Below are positions 6,853-14,484 of a stretch of DNA of 23,917 nucleotides, one piece after another. Source of the stretch: CAZGKX01 sp964525945 (GTDB lineage: Bacteria > Pseudomonadota > Gammaproteobacteria > Legionellales > Legionellaceae); contig CAZGKX010000043.1 of the NCBI GenBank assembly GCA_964525945.1, forward strand, positions 1 through 23,917, written 5' to 3'. The notes under the pieces were generated by a model, which worked only from the letters and a program-made list of their open reading frames with translations, was not told the DNA's origin and did no database searches. The first letter of the stretch is position 1. Every line of letters begins with the position of its first letter. Made by a program: the position numbers and the translations under genes.

Positions 6853-7879
6853 CCATGACATCAGCCAGGGATTCCGTTGCAGGTACTTTCTTAACCAGCA
6901 ATTCTGCCCTAATTTTTTGCTCCAAGAGTTGTGCTACCTCAGGATTTTCTTTCAAATACATGCGCACATTTTCTTTGCCCTGGCCAATTTTTTCTTGGTT
7001 GTAACTGTACCAAGCACCCGCTTTTTCAATGTAACCAAGGTTAGTGGCCAAGTTTATAATCTCGCTTTCACGCGAGATCCCTTCGTTGTATAAGATATCA
7101 AATTCAGCCATTTTAAAAGGAGGCGCGACTTTATTTTTCACCACTTTCACACGTGTTTCACTGCCCATCACTTCTTCACCTTTTTTGATGGAACCAATGC
7201 GTCGGATATCCAGGCGCACCGAGGCGTAAAATTTCAAGGCATTGCCGCCCGTTGTGGTTTCGGGGCTACCAAACATCACACCAATTTTCATGCGAATTTG
7301 GTTAATAAAAATCACCAACGTGTTGGAGCGCTTGATGTTGGCGGTTAATTTACGCAAGGCTTGTGACATCAACCGCGCTTGTAAACCCACATGGGTATCA
7401 CCCATTTCCCCTTCAATTTCCGCTTTAGGCGTTAATGCTGCCACTGAATCGACAATCACCACATCAACTGCTGCGGAACGCACCAACATGTCGGTGATTT
7501 CAAGCGCTTGCTCACCGGTGTCGGGTTGTGAAATCAATAATTCATCCACTTTGACGCCAAGTTTTTGTGCATAGTTCGGATCAAGCGCATGTTCAGCATC
7601 AATAAAAGCACAGGTGCCGCCTGCTTTTTGACACTCCGCAATAACTTGTAATGTGAGAGTGGTTTTACCCGAAGATTCAGGACCGTAGATTTCAATCACG
7701 CGTCCTTTAGGCAGACCACCAATACCCAGAGCAATATCCAAACCCAGCGAACCGGTTGAAATGGCTTCAATATCGCGTCCTGCTTGGTTATCACCCATAC
7801 GCATGACCGAGCCTTTACCAAATTGACGTTCTATTTGCGCGAGGGCAGCAGTTAAGGCTTTTTGCTTATTATCTTCCAT
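6845..7879 (-). CDS. recA: Recombinase RecA
   Basis: ATP-dependent strand-exchange protein for homologous recombination and DNA-damage response. The 344 residues give the normal length. Visible elements: N-terminal polymerisation helix (ALAAALAQIERQFGKG type), Walker A GPESSGKT (66-73), the catalytic-glutamate region AFIDAEHALDP, Walker B VVIVDS (D144), loop L2 region FINQIRMKIGVMFG with SPETTTGG, and a variable C-terminal tail ending ADVMDE. The start has AGGTG five bases upstream. A promoter with TTGCTG, 17-base spacer and GATAAT lies at 7940-7912. No CTG-N10-CAG LexA operator is present in the gap to valS, so SOS control of the classical type is not evident; this agrees with what is known for Legionella, which lacks LexA. 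Confidence 0.98.
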   Translation of the reverse strand: MEDNKQKALTAALAQIERQFGKGSVMRMGDNQAGRDIEAISTGSLGLDIALGIGGLPKGRVIEIYGPESSGKTTLTLQVIAECQKAGGTCAFIDAEHALDPNYAQKLGVKVDELLISQPDTGEQALEITDMLVRSAAVDVVIVDSVAALTPKAEIEGEMGDTHVGLQARLMSQALRKLTANIKRSNTLVIFINQIRMKIGVMFGSPETTTGGNALKFYASVRLDIRRIGSIKKGEEVMGSETRVKVVKNKVAPPFKMAEFDILYNEGISRESEIINLATNLGYIEKAGAWYSYNQEKIGQGKENVRMYLKENPEVAQLLEQKIRAELLVKKVPATESLADVMDE

Positions 7880-7911
7880 TTGTTCACCTGTGTTGGGATA
7901 TGCAGTCCAAA

Positions 7912-7940
7912 ATTATCCCACAGATAGAAGCGGGCAGCAA
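7912..7940 (-). promoter_or_regulatory. recA promoter
   Basis: On the minus strand, -35 TTGCTG (7940-7935), a 17-base spacer, and -10 GATAAT (7917-7912). Transcription would start near 7905, about 25 bases before the recA ATG at 7879. Spacing and -10 quality are good; the -35 matches three of six bases. Confidence 0.6.
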
Positions 7941-7949
7941 ACATAAATG

Positions 7950-7963
7950 CAATGATTTCATTG
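7950..7963. promoter_or_regulatory. Palindrome in the recA/valS divergent region
   Basis: CAATGA-TT-TCATTG, a 14-base inverted repeat ten bases upstream of the recA -35 hexamer. Its position and symmetry would suit a dimeric regulator, but I know no regulator for this sequence; it could be chance. Confidence 0.25.
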
Positions 7964-8008
7964 TGCTAAAAACGATGGCAACAAAAGTATGCCTTCTGCA
8001 AATGAGTA

Positions 8009-8017
8009 TGTTAAAAT
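8009..8017 (+). promoter_or_regulatory. Possible extended -10 of valS
   Basis: TGTTAAAAT combines a TGn extension with a five-of-six -10 hexamer (TAAAAT, 8012-8017). A start near 8024 would give a leader of about 23 bases before the valS ATG. No convincing -35 is seen, which an extended -10 promoter can tolerate. Confidence 0.35.
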
Positions 8018-8046
8018 TCGCAACTTTCATAAGTACAGGTTGAACC

Positions 8047-10812
8047 ATGGAAAAGATTTACGCCCCACAAGAAATCGAACAAGCGTGTTATAAAAAATGG
8101 GAAAATCACCATTATTTTGAACCCCAAGGTGATGGCAAACGCTTTTGCATCATGCTGCCCCCTCCCAATGTAACAGGCAATTTGCACATGGGGCATGGTT
8201 TCCAACACACCTTGATTGACACCGTGATTCGTTATAAACGCATGATGGGCGAACGCACGCTTTGGCAACCTGGCACCGATCATGCCGGCATCTCCACGCA
8301 ACTCATTGTGGAAGGCCAATTGGAACGCCAAGGTTTGTCCCGTAAAAACATGACCCGTGAAGAATTTTTAGATCGCGTTTGGCAATGGAAATCAGAGTCA
8401 GGGAGCCACATTACCCGCCAAATGCGACGCATTGGCTCTTCACCCGCTTGGTCCCGTGAACGCTTCACCATGGATGAAGGGTTATCCGCGGCGGTGCAAA
8501 AAGTCTTTATTCAATTGCACGAAGAAGGGTTGATTTATCGAGGTACGCGCTTGGTAAATTGGGATCCCAAACTAGGAACGGCGATCTCTGATCTCGAAGT
8601 GTTGTCCGAAGAAGAAAGTGGTTTTTTATGGCATATCCGCTACCCCGTCGTTGATTCGACAGAATCGTTGGTCGTAGCAACCACACGCCCTGAGACCTTG
8701 CTGGGTGATGCGGCAGTGGCCGTGCATCCAGATGATGAGCGCTATAAGCACTTGATTGGTAAGCAACTGCATCTCCCTCTTTGTGATCGCACCATCCCTG
8801 TTATTGCGGATGAATACGTGGATCAAGCGTTTGGCAGTGGTTGCGTGAAAATTACCCCAGCCCACGATTTCAACGACTATGAAGTGGGTAAACGGCACCA
8901 ATTGCCTTTGATCAATATTTTCACTAAAAAAGGGACGATCAATAAAAATGCGCCCATCAAATACCAAGCCACGGACCGCTTTATTGCTCGCGAGCAAATT
9001 GTTCAAGATTTAGAGCAGCAAGGCTTGTTGGTTAAAATAGAGCCGCATCAATTAAAAATTCCCCGCGGCGAAAAATCAAACACCGTGATTGAACCCTTGT
9101 TGACGGATCAATGGTACGTCAAAACAAAACCACTGGCCCAACCGGCGATGGAGGCTGTGGAAAAAGGCGAGATTCGTTTTATTCCTGAAAATTGGAACAA
9201 AACGTATTTCCAATGGATGGAAAACATTGAAGATTGGTGCATCAGCCGGCAACTCTGGTGGGGGCATCGCATTCCAGCCTGGTATGACAACCAAGGGCAC
9301 GTGTATGTCGGGTACAGTGAAAATGATGTCCGCTTTAAATATAAGTTGGATGATTCATTGCAATTAAAGCAAGATGAAGACGTGCTAGACACTTGGTTTT
9401 CATCTGCGCTGTGGCCTTTCTCGACCCTGGGTTGGCCAGAACGCACCCCTGATTTTGAACAATTTTACCCAACCTCTGTGCTCTTTACGGGGTTTGACAT
9501 CATCTTCTTTTGGGTGGCTCGCATGATCATGATGAGTCTAAAATTCACCGGCAAGATCCCTTTTAAAGATATCGTGATCACCGGTTTAATTTGTGACAGT
9601 GACGGCAAAAAAATGTCGAAATCCAAAGGCAATGTCTTGGATCCCATTGATATCATTGACGGCATAGACCTGCACCATTTAATTGAAAAACGCACCAACA
9701 ATTTAATGTTGGGCTCTGTGCGAGAACAAATCATCAAGGCCACCCGTAAACAATACCCCGATGGCATTGCCGCTTTTGGCACCGACGCATTACGGTTCAC
9801 CTTCTGTTCCATTGCATCAAACACTCGCACTGTGCGATTCGACATGAACCGGGTAGAAGGGTATCGTAATTTCTGCAATAAATTATGGAATGCGGCGCGG
9901 TTTGTGTTGCTCAGCACTGATGAAGAATGCGTTGATTTTGGTGATGGCGCATTTCAGTATAGCCCTGCAGATCAATGGATCCTTTCACATTTACAACGCA
10001 CCATCGCCCAGTGCCATCATTATTTTGAAATTTATCGTTTTGATTTGTTGGCCAACACCTTGTACGAATTCGTTTGGCACGAATACTGCGATTGGTATTT
10101 AGAGCTTTCAAAATCGGTGCTTTACGATGAGCAAGCTCTGGAATCCATGAAACGCGGTACACGGCGCACATTGATTCATGTCTTGGATGCCATTTTAAAA
10201 TTATTGCACCCTATCATGCCGTTTATCACAGAAGAAATATGGCAACGCATCACCAAGTTGACCAGTGAAAACACCGACACCATCATGTTAAGCCAGTACC
10301 CTTTGGTGGAAGAGCATTTGATCAATGAACCGATTGAAGAAGAAATTGAATGGTTGAAAAAAATCATCCAATCGATCCGCACCATTCGCAGTGAGATGGC
10401 CATCAGTCCTGCGAAATCCATTCCTTTGTACATGCGCCATGTGTCGATGGACATGAAAACACGTGTGCAAAAATACTTACCCACATTGATGCTATTGAGC
10501 AAATTAACCCAGGTAGAATGTTTAGAAGAACATGATCCAACGCCTGTTTCAGCCACTGCAGTGGTGGGTGAGATTGAATTGTTGATTCCAATGGCCGGGC
10601 TCATTGATAAAGAAGCGGAATTAAATCGGCTTGAAAAAGAGTTGGCGAAACTGGACAAAGATATTGGATTTTTTGAAGAAAAACTGGGCAATCCAACGTT
10701 TACAGGAAAAGCACCAGCGGAGATTATCAATGCTGTTCGCGAAAAACTACTCCACGCCCAGGGCGTGAAAGAAAAACTGTTGCACCATCAAACCACGATT
10801 GAATCGTTGTAG
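8047..10812 (+). CDS. valS: Valine--tRNA ligase
   Basis: Class I aminoacyl-tRNA synthetase that charges tRNA-Val. Its 921 residues are close to the bacterial norm of about 950. The HIGH-type motif is HMGH (47-50, in PPPNVTGNLHMGH); the editing domain follows (TTRPETLLGDAAVAVHPDD; the acidic HDFNDYEVG region); the KMSKS motif is at 522-526 (DGKKMSKSKGN); then comes the anticodon-binding helical domain. The C-terminal arm (EAELNRLEKELAKLDKDI...) is the long coiled coil typical of ValRS. The start at 8047 follows an AGG seven bases upstream. It is divergent from recA. In many genomes a DNA polymerase III chi subunit or aminopeptidase gene precedes valS; none is present here. A mobile-looking repeat element begins about 30 bases after its stop. 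Confidence 0.97.
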   Translation: MEKIYAPQEIEQACYKKWENHHYFEPQGDGKRFCIMLPPPNVTGNLHMGHGFQHTLIDTVIRYKRMMGERTLWQPGTDHAGISTQLIVEGQLERQGLSRKNMTREEFLDRVWQWKSESGSHITRQMRRIGSSPAWSRERFTMDEGLSAAVQKVFIQLHEEGLIYRGTRLVNWDPKLGTAISDLEVLSEEESGFLWHIRYPVVDSTESLVVATTRPETLLGDAAVAVHPDDERYKHLIGKQLHLPLCDRTIPVIADEYVDQAFGSGCVKITPAHDFNDYEVGKRHQLPLINIFTKKGTINKNAPIKYQATDRFIAREQIVQDLEQQGLLVKIEPHQLKIPRGEKSNTVIEPLLTDQWYVKTKPLAQPAMEAVEKGEIRFIPENWNKTYFQWMENIEDWCISRQLWWGHRIPAWYDNQGHVYVGYSENDVRFKYKLDDSLQLKQDEDVLDTWFSSALWPFSTLGWPERTPDFEQFYPTSVLFTGFDIIFFWVARMIMMSLKFTGKIPFKDIVITGLICDSDGKKMSKSKGNVLDPIDIIDGIDLHHLIEKRTNNLMLGSVREQIIKATRKQYPDGIAAFGTDALRFTFCSIASNTRTVRFDMNRVEGYRNFCNKLWNAARFVLLSTDEECVDFGDGAFQYSPADQWILSHLQRTIAQCHHYFEIYRFDLLANTLYEFVWHEYCDWYLELSKSVLYDEQALESMKRGTRRTLIHVLDAILKLLHPIMPFITEEIWQRITKLTSENTDTIMLSQYPLVEEHLINEPIEEEIEWLKKIIQSIRTIRSEMAISPAKSIPLYMRHVSMDMKTRVQKYLPTLMLLSKLTQVECLEEHDPTPVSATAVVGEIELLIPMAGLIDKEAELNRLEKELAKLDKDIGFFEEKLGNPTFTGKAPAEIINAVREKLLHAQGVKEKLLHHQTTIESL

Positions 10813-10844
10813 CGGCGAAAGAGTAGTGAGGGCCAGTTAATAGC

Positions 10845-11017
10845 TGAGTGCAACTCTCGTATAGACAAATAATCTGTTGTAGGTTGGGCCTTGGCCCAAC
10901 ACTGAGATTGTGATGCTTTAAGCATCAACAGACATCATGACATCGATACGTTGCTCCAATCCTTTGTTGGGCCAAGGCCCAACAAACTTGAAATTTGCCT
11001 ATGTGAGAGTTGCACCC
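10845..11017. mobile_element. MITE-like element with nested inverted repeats
   Basis: A 173-base element with no coding capacity. Outer arms GTGCAACTCTC... (10848-10870) and its inverted copy (10993-11015) match at 20 of 23 positions. Inside lie two perfect 18-base palindromes in opposite orientation, GTTGGGCCTTGGCCCAAC (10883-10900) and GTTGGGCCAAGGCCCAAC (10966-10983), around a central palindrome TGATGCTT-T-AAGCATCA (10911-10927). The 7-base sequence TAATAGC occurs directly on both sides (10838-10844 and 11018-11024), as a target-site duplication would. One inner palindrome shares 22 identical bases with 3358-3379. The structure fits a non-autonomous miniature element or a BIME-type composite; it could also fold as RNA and act as a terminator after valS. 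Confidence 0.72.
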
Positions 11018-11031
11018 TAATAGCAAAATAA

Positions 11032-11060
11032 TTGCAATAAAATCAAATTTTGGTCATAAT
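11032..11060 (+). promoter_or_regulatory. Promoter of the hydrolase gene
   Basis: -35 TTGCAA (11032-11037), spacer of exactly 17 bases, -10 CATAAT (11055-11060); the start point would be near 11067, about 23 bases before the ATG. It lies immediately outside the right end of the miniature element, so the element does not itself provide the hexamers. Confidence 0.55.
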
Positions 11061-11089
11061 TCACATTTTCTTGCGGAGTTAGAAGACGC

Positions 11090-12604
11090 ATGCCAACTTT
11101 AAATCAACAGGGCCAACATTACATCTTAGAACGCGATCCATTAACCGCGCGCCAGGCTTTATTCTTAATAATCAGTTTGCCGATTGCTGCTGTACGCTGG
11201 TTTTTTTCATTTTTTATTGGACTTATCGTTACAAATTTGGCTTTGAACCCTTACAACATTCGTCATCAGAGGCGGATACACTGTCTAGCCGATGAAGATT
11301 CTGAAGTGATTGTAAATTTACAACCACGCGAATCATTTAAAAATCTGAGGGATTTATTTCATAAAGCGTATTTTTTATTAACATGGATTCCATTTTTTAA
11401 ACTTGAAAAAAACAGAATGCAACCTACCTCTGAAAGCTACGAACATATTGATTCCCTAGTGGATGAAATCAAAGCTTTATTAACAGGAACGTCCTCTGCA
11501 AAGCATTGCGAACATCGTACATTTGAATGGAATAACATTCATATTAAAGGTTTAGATAGCTTGGAACCAAGCTTGCAAGATTATTTTTGGCAAACATTGG
11601 AAGAGAGCACCAACATTTCTCAAACCACACCCCATCAAAAATTATTTGATTTTTTTACGCTACAAACCTGGGACGGCGCCATCCTTGACGCGGTAGAAGT
11701 TTTAAATCAAGACGCAGAAAATACCCCCATTGATGAACGACGATTTATCGTTCATTGCATGGTAAGGGATAAAAATTACATCACTCAGTTGTTAGAATTT
11801 CGACGCACGGCAGAAGCAACAGGAGCTACTGTGGTTGGACATAATTACCGCGGTGTATGTTACAGTAAAGGTTTAGTGTGGACACAAGACAATATGGTGG
11901 ACGACACTGTCTCGCACGTAGAACGTTTAATTTTACAAGGTGCAAAGCCAGAGCACATATGTTTAGACGGTCAATGTTTAGGGGGAGTCATTGCAACTTT
12001 GGCCGCTGAAAAATTGTACGATCTAGGCTATACAGTGAACGTCGTTAATGATCGATCATTCCAGACTTTGCCTAAATTTTTAGCGGGTTATATTTTGCCT
12101 GAACCCAACGAAAACGTTTTAAACCCTTTGGTTTTGAGCCGTTATCTACTTGGAGGAATAGTCTATGGATCAATGGTCACTCTGCTTTGGCTTTCTCAAT
12201 GGCAAATGAATGCGGCCAACGCATGGCATCGCATCCCTTCCCCAAGAAAGACCTATGTTGTTGCTCATGAAATGAACAATGGAAGCCTTGTGCCAAGTGA
12301 TGGCATCGTGCATTCCTGGGTCACAATAGCTGCCTTGGAAAAACAAGTCAGTTTGGAAAACATATTTATCCCTGCACGGTATGTTGACAATGAATTGGAT
12401 TCTGAGGATGAACATGAACCAGAAGATATTGATGGCTCGCGAATAGCTCATCATATAAGTTGGCGTAAACATTTGGTGCAAGCTTATCCAAATGACTCAA
12501 ACAGGCTATCGGCCCGCTCATTTATTCATTCACGCCAACGTTTAATGATGAATTTAGAAAGCGAGGAGGTTGAAAAAACAGAAAGAGCAACCTTTTATTC
12601 ATAA
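11090..12604 (+). CDS. Alpha/beta hydrolase with Cys nucleophile elbow, probable Dot/Icm effector (SidB/Sdb-like)
   Basis: 504 residues. A hydrophobic segment spans about 23-51 (ALFLIISLPIAAVRWFF...). An alpha/beta-hydrolase core runs from about 215 to 430: strand RFIVHCMV, then VVGHNYRGVCYSKG (like the NYRGVGxSxG motif of CHLPS/DUF818-type and SidB-type hydrolases), then the nucleophile elbow LDGQCLGG with cysteine at 296 where serine is usual, then VVNDRSF and a candidate acid/His region (HEMNN...SDGIVH, H408). GxCxGG elbows are known in dienelactone hydrolases, so cysteine catalysis is plausible. The C-terminus (LESEEVEKTERATFYS) has glutamates at -7, -10, -12, -13 and -15, like the E-block of Dot/Icm substrates. 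The substrate may be a lipid or ester; this is inference. The Shine-Dalgarno is weak (GGAG 11 bases upstream). The glycosyltransferase follows 42 bases later, so the two are probably co-transcribed. Confidence 0.72.
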   Translation: MPTLNQQGQHYILERDPLTARQALFLIISLPIAAVRWFFSFFIGLIVTNLALNPYNIRHQRRIHCLADEDSEVIVNLQPRESFKNLRDLFHKAYFLLTWIPFFKLEKNRMQPTSESYEHIDSLVDEIKALLTGTSSAKHCEHRTFEWNNIHIKGLDSLEPSLQDYFWQTLEESTNISQTTPHQKLFDFFTLQTWDGAILDAVEVLNQDAENTPIDERRFIVHCMVRDKNYITQLLEFRRTAEATGATVVGHNYRGVCYSKGLVWTQDNMVDDTVSHVERLILQGAKPEHICLDGQCLGGVIATLAAEKLYDLGYTVNVVNDRSFQTLPKFLAGYILPEPNENVLNPLVLSRYLLGGIVYGSMVTLLWLSQWQMNAANAWHRIPSPRKTYVVAHEMNNGSLVPSDGIVHSWVTIAALEKQVSLENIFIPARYVDNELDSEDEHEPEDIDGSRIAHHISWRKHLVQAYPNDSNRLSARSFIHSRQRLMMNLESEEVEKTERATFYS

Positions 12605-12646
12605 AAATTGGAGAGTGAAGGCGTTGTTAATGATCCCGGAGGCATT

Positions 12647-14434
12647 ATGAATTACAAATACGATCCTCACAGCCATGTCAAAATTTGGTTAAGTAAAAAT
12701 CCAAATGTTTTCATGAATTTTGAGAATCAAATGCGTCTTATCGACATGCGGGAACGCAACCCACACGATAGGATCCATCTCATTTATGACTCAGCATTGT
12801 TGCACACCAAAGCCCAGGATGCCCTGCAAAGATTTTGTGAAGAAAACAATATTACACCCATAGATGCTGATGAATTTAAACATGCACTTTGTTCAGAACG
12901 TGAAAAAACACTCTATCGGTTTTACAAAGATGAAATCACCCATTTAAATGCAGGTGGCAACTTGGGTGTGGCCAGCGATATCATTCGATGGTTATCTTCT
13001 GTTTATAAACTCGGTACGTATACTGATTTTGATGTGCCCGTTGACACGTCCACATTGGACAAAAGCATCGCTGTCGAGGCACCCCTGCTCTTAAACATTG
13101 GTAGCCTAAACATCGGCAATAAAGAGTTTATTTTGTCCAATAATGATTACATCGCGGTTGTGGACGAAGAAGCGGGCCAAGAAAAAATTGAAGCCATTCA
13201 AGACGGCATTATCGAAACATTATCTCAATATGATACTGATTTCATGGAATCCACGGAAAACGCGCTGGGATCCAATCATTTCATCAACCAGTATATTGTA
13301 AAATTTTTAAAAACGCGCTCCGAAGCCATCTACATCCAAAAATCAAAAGACATTGCCTCCTCTTTGTCTTCACGAGAGTTAAGGGCTTATATCTGCAAAA
13401 TCATGCAAAATGAACAGGCTTTTATCGATTTTAATAAACAAAATTCCAACGAAACACGAGCAATGGTGATTCAACGTTTACGGGAAGAGATGCAAGGACG
13501 TTTGGGGTTTTTAAAGCGATTGTTTTTTAAAAATGAGTACGAAGAAATAAAAAAAGCATTGGCCCAAAATGATCAGCATTTTTTAGCCTATTTGATGAAA
13601 AAAGAGAAATCTTTATTTATTAAATCCATCGTGATCTGCACCACCGGCCCTTTAAAAATTGCGGAATGCTTGTTTGGAGGTTCTGTCCTCTCAAATGATG
13701 AGGTAACGGAACAAGTCGCACCTTATTCCTTCAATGCTTATGCCCTGCACAAAGCATTTCGTTCCACCAACACCATCGGCATACATGAAAATTTATTAGG
13801 CATGTTTAAGTTTATCACGGCCGAAGATGGTGAACTTAATGATTCTTCCTGGTTAGAGGAAGGCATCGCCTTGCAAAAAAAACGTGAAGCCCAACATCTT
13901 GAGCAACGCGATTTGTTTTCTACCCGCTTGCCCTGGGAGCTCACCCGGTTGAAATTAAAAATTGAACGGCATGTTTTAAAATTAAATAGGAATTCAAAAG
14001 GATTCTGGGGGTTGTTTGGACTGATCATCAAAGCCAAAAAAATCACAGCACTTATGGATGTTTTGGATTGTTTTAATCATAAAAACAATGACTTCGATAT
14101 TCATAAATTTAAAGTTGCTTTGGCAAAAATAGAGAAAAATAAGAAATATATTTTTTCAGGACTTTTTTTGAGCCACTCGAAACAGTTGATTCAAGATCTG
14201 GATAAAATATGCCATCAATCGGTCATTTACCGGTTAACCAACGGCAAAAAAATAACATTGTCACCCAGCAGTTATCAGAAATTACTCAGTAAAAAAACAT
14301 TTAAACATGTTCATCAAGCATCAAAACAAAAACAGGACGAAAAACACATCTGGCAACCAAGCAAGAAGCCCTCTGCACCCAGAATGGTCCCCAGAACAAC
14401 AACGTCACTCAAAATTCGGCAGCCCCAGATGTGA
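12647..14434 (+). CDS. DXD-type glycosyltransferase, probable Dot/Icm effector (SetA / TcdA-TcdB fold)
   Basis: 595 residues from ATG 12647, chosen because CGGAGG lies four bases upstream; the frame stays open to a TTG at 12608 that has no such site. The N-terminal region reads as a sugar-nucleotide transferase: an opening strand HVKIWLSKNP, the segment NLGVASDIIRWLSSVYKLG (about 105-123), then YTDFDV with the metal-binding D127-x-D129. This arrangement is that of the DXD-containing glycosyltransferases of large clostridial toxins and of Legionella SetA. A later DSSW (in GELNDSSWLEEG) may be the conserved C-terminal active-site segment. The remaining part is lysine-rich and helical with no family I recognise; the last 40 residues are basic and proline-rich, without an E-block. 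It probably modifies a host protein after secretion; this is inferred from resemblance only. It is the second gene of a two-gene unit. Confidence 0.7.
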   Translation: MNYKYDPHSHVKIWLSKNPNVFMNFENQMRLIDMRERNPHDRIHLIYDSALLHTKAQDALQRFCEENNITPIDADEFKHALCSEREKTLYRFYKDEITHLNAGGNLGVASDIIRWLSSVYKLGTYTDFDVPVDTSTLDKSIAVEAPLLLNIGSLNIGNKEFILSNNDYIAVVDEEAGQEKIEAIQDGIIETLSQYDTDFMESTENALGSNHFINQYIVKFLKTRSEAIYIQKSKDIASSLSSRELRAYICKIMQNEQAFIDFNKQNSNETRAMVIQRLREEMQGRLGFLKRLFFKNEYEEIKKALAQNDQHFLAYLMKKEKSLFIKSIVICTTGPLKIAECLFGGSVLSNDEVTEQVAPYSFNAYALHKAFRSTNTIGIHENLLGMFKFITAEDGELNDSSWLEEGIALQKKREAQHLEQRDLFSTRLPWELTRLKLKIERHVLKLNRNSKGFWGLFGLIIKAKKITALMDVLDCFNHKNNDFDIHKFKVALAKIEKNKKYIFSGLFLSHSKQLIQDLDKICHQSVIYRLTNGKKITLSPSSYQKLLSKKTFKHVHQASKQKQDEKHIWQPSKKPSAPRMVPRTTTSLKIRQPQM

Positions 14435-14450
14435 AACCGATCACCTCATG

Positions 14451-14484
14451 AGGCTGCGTAGAATCATTGCGCAATGCGCAGCCT
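14451..14484. terminator. Nested hairpin between convergent glycosyltransferase and OPT genes
   Basis: Outer arms AGGCTGCG (14451-14458) and CGCAGCCT (14477-14484) enclose a perfect palindrome CATTGCGCAATG (14465-14476). It overlaps the stop codon of the OPT gene and follows the glycosyltransferase stop by 16 bases. There is no T-run on either side, so a terminator role rests on placement. Confidence 0.4.

Noticed and set aside
7888..7905. CTG...CAG upstream of recA as a LexA operator
   Set aside because: The spacing is 12 bases instead of 10 and the centre is not alternating T/A; it also lies downstream of the -10, within the leader.
8280..10730. Several minus-strand open frames of 60-184 codons inside valS
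   Set aside because: All are shadows of the strongly coding plus frame; none has a start signal or a recognisable domain.
10838..11024. Repeats around 10.9 kb as a CRISPR array
   Set aside because: The units are inverted rather than direct, number only two, and the spacing is symmetrical around a central palindrome.
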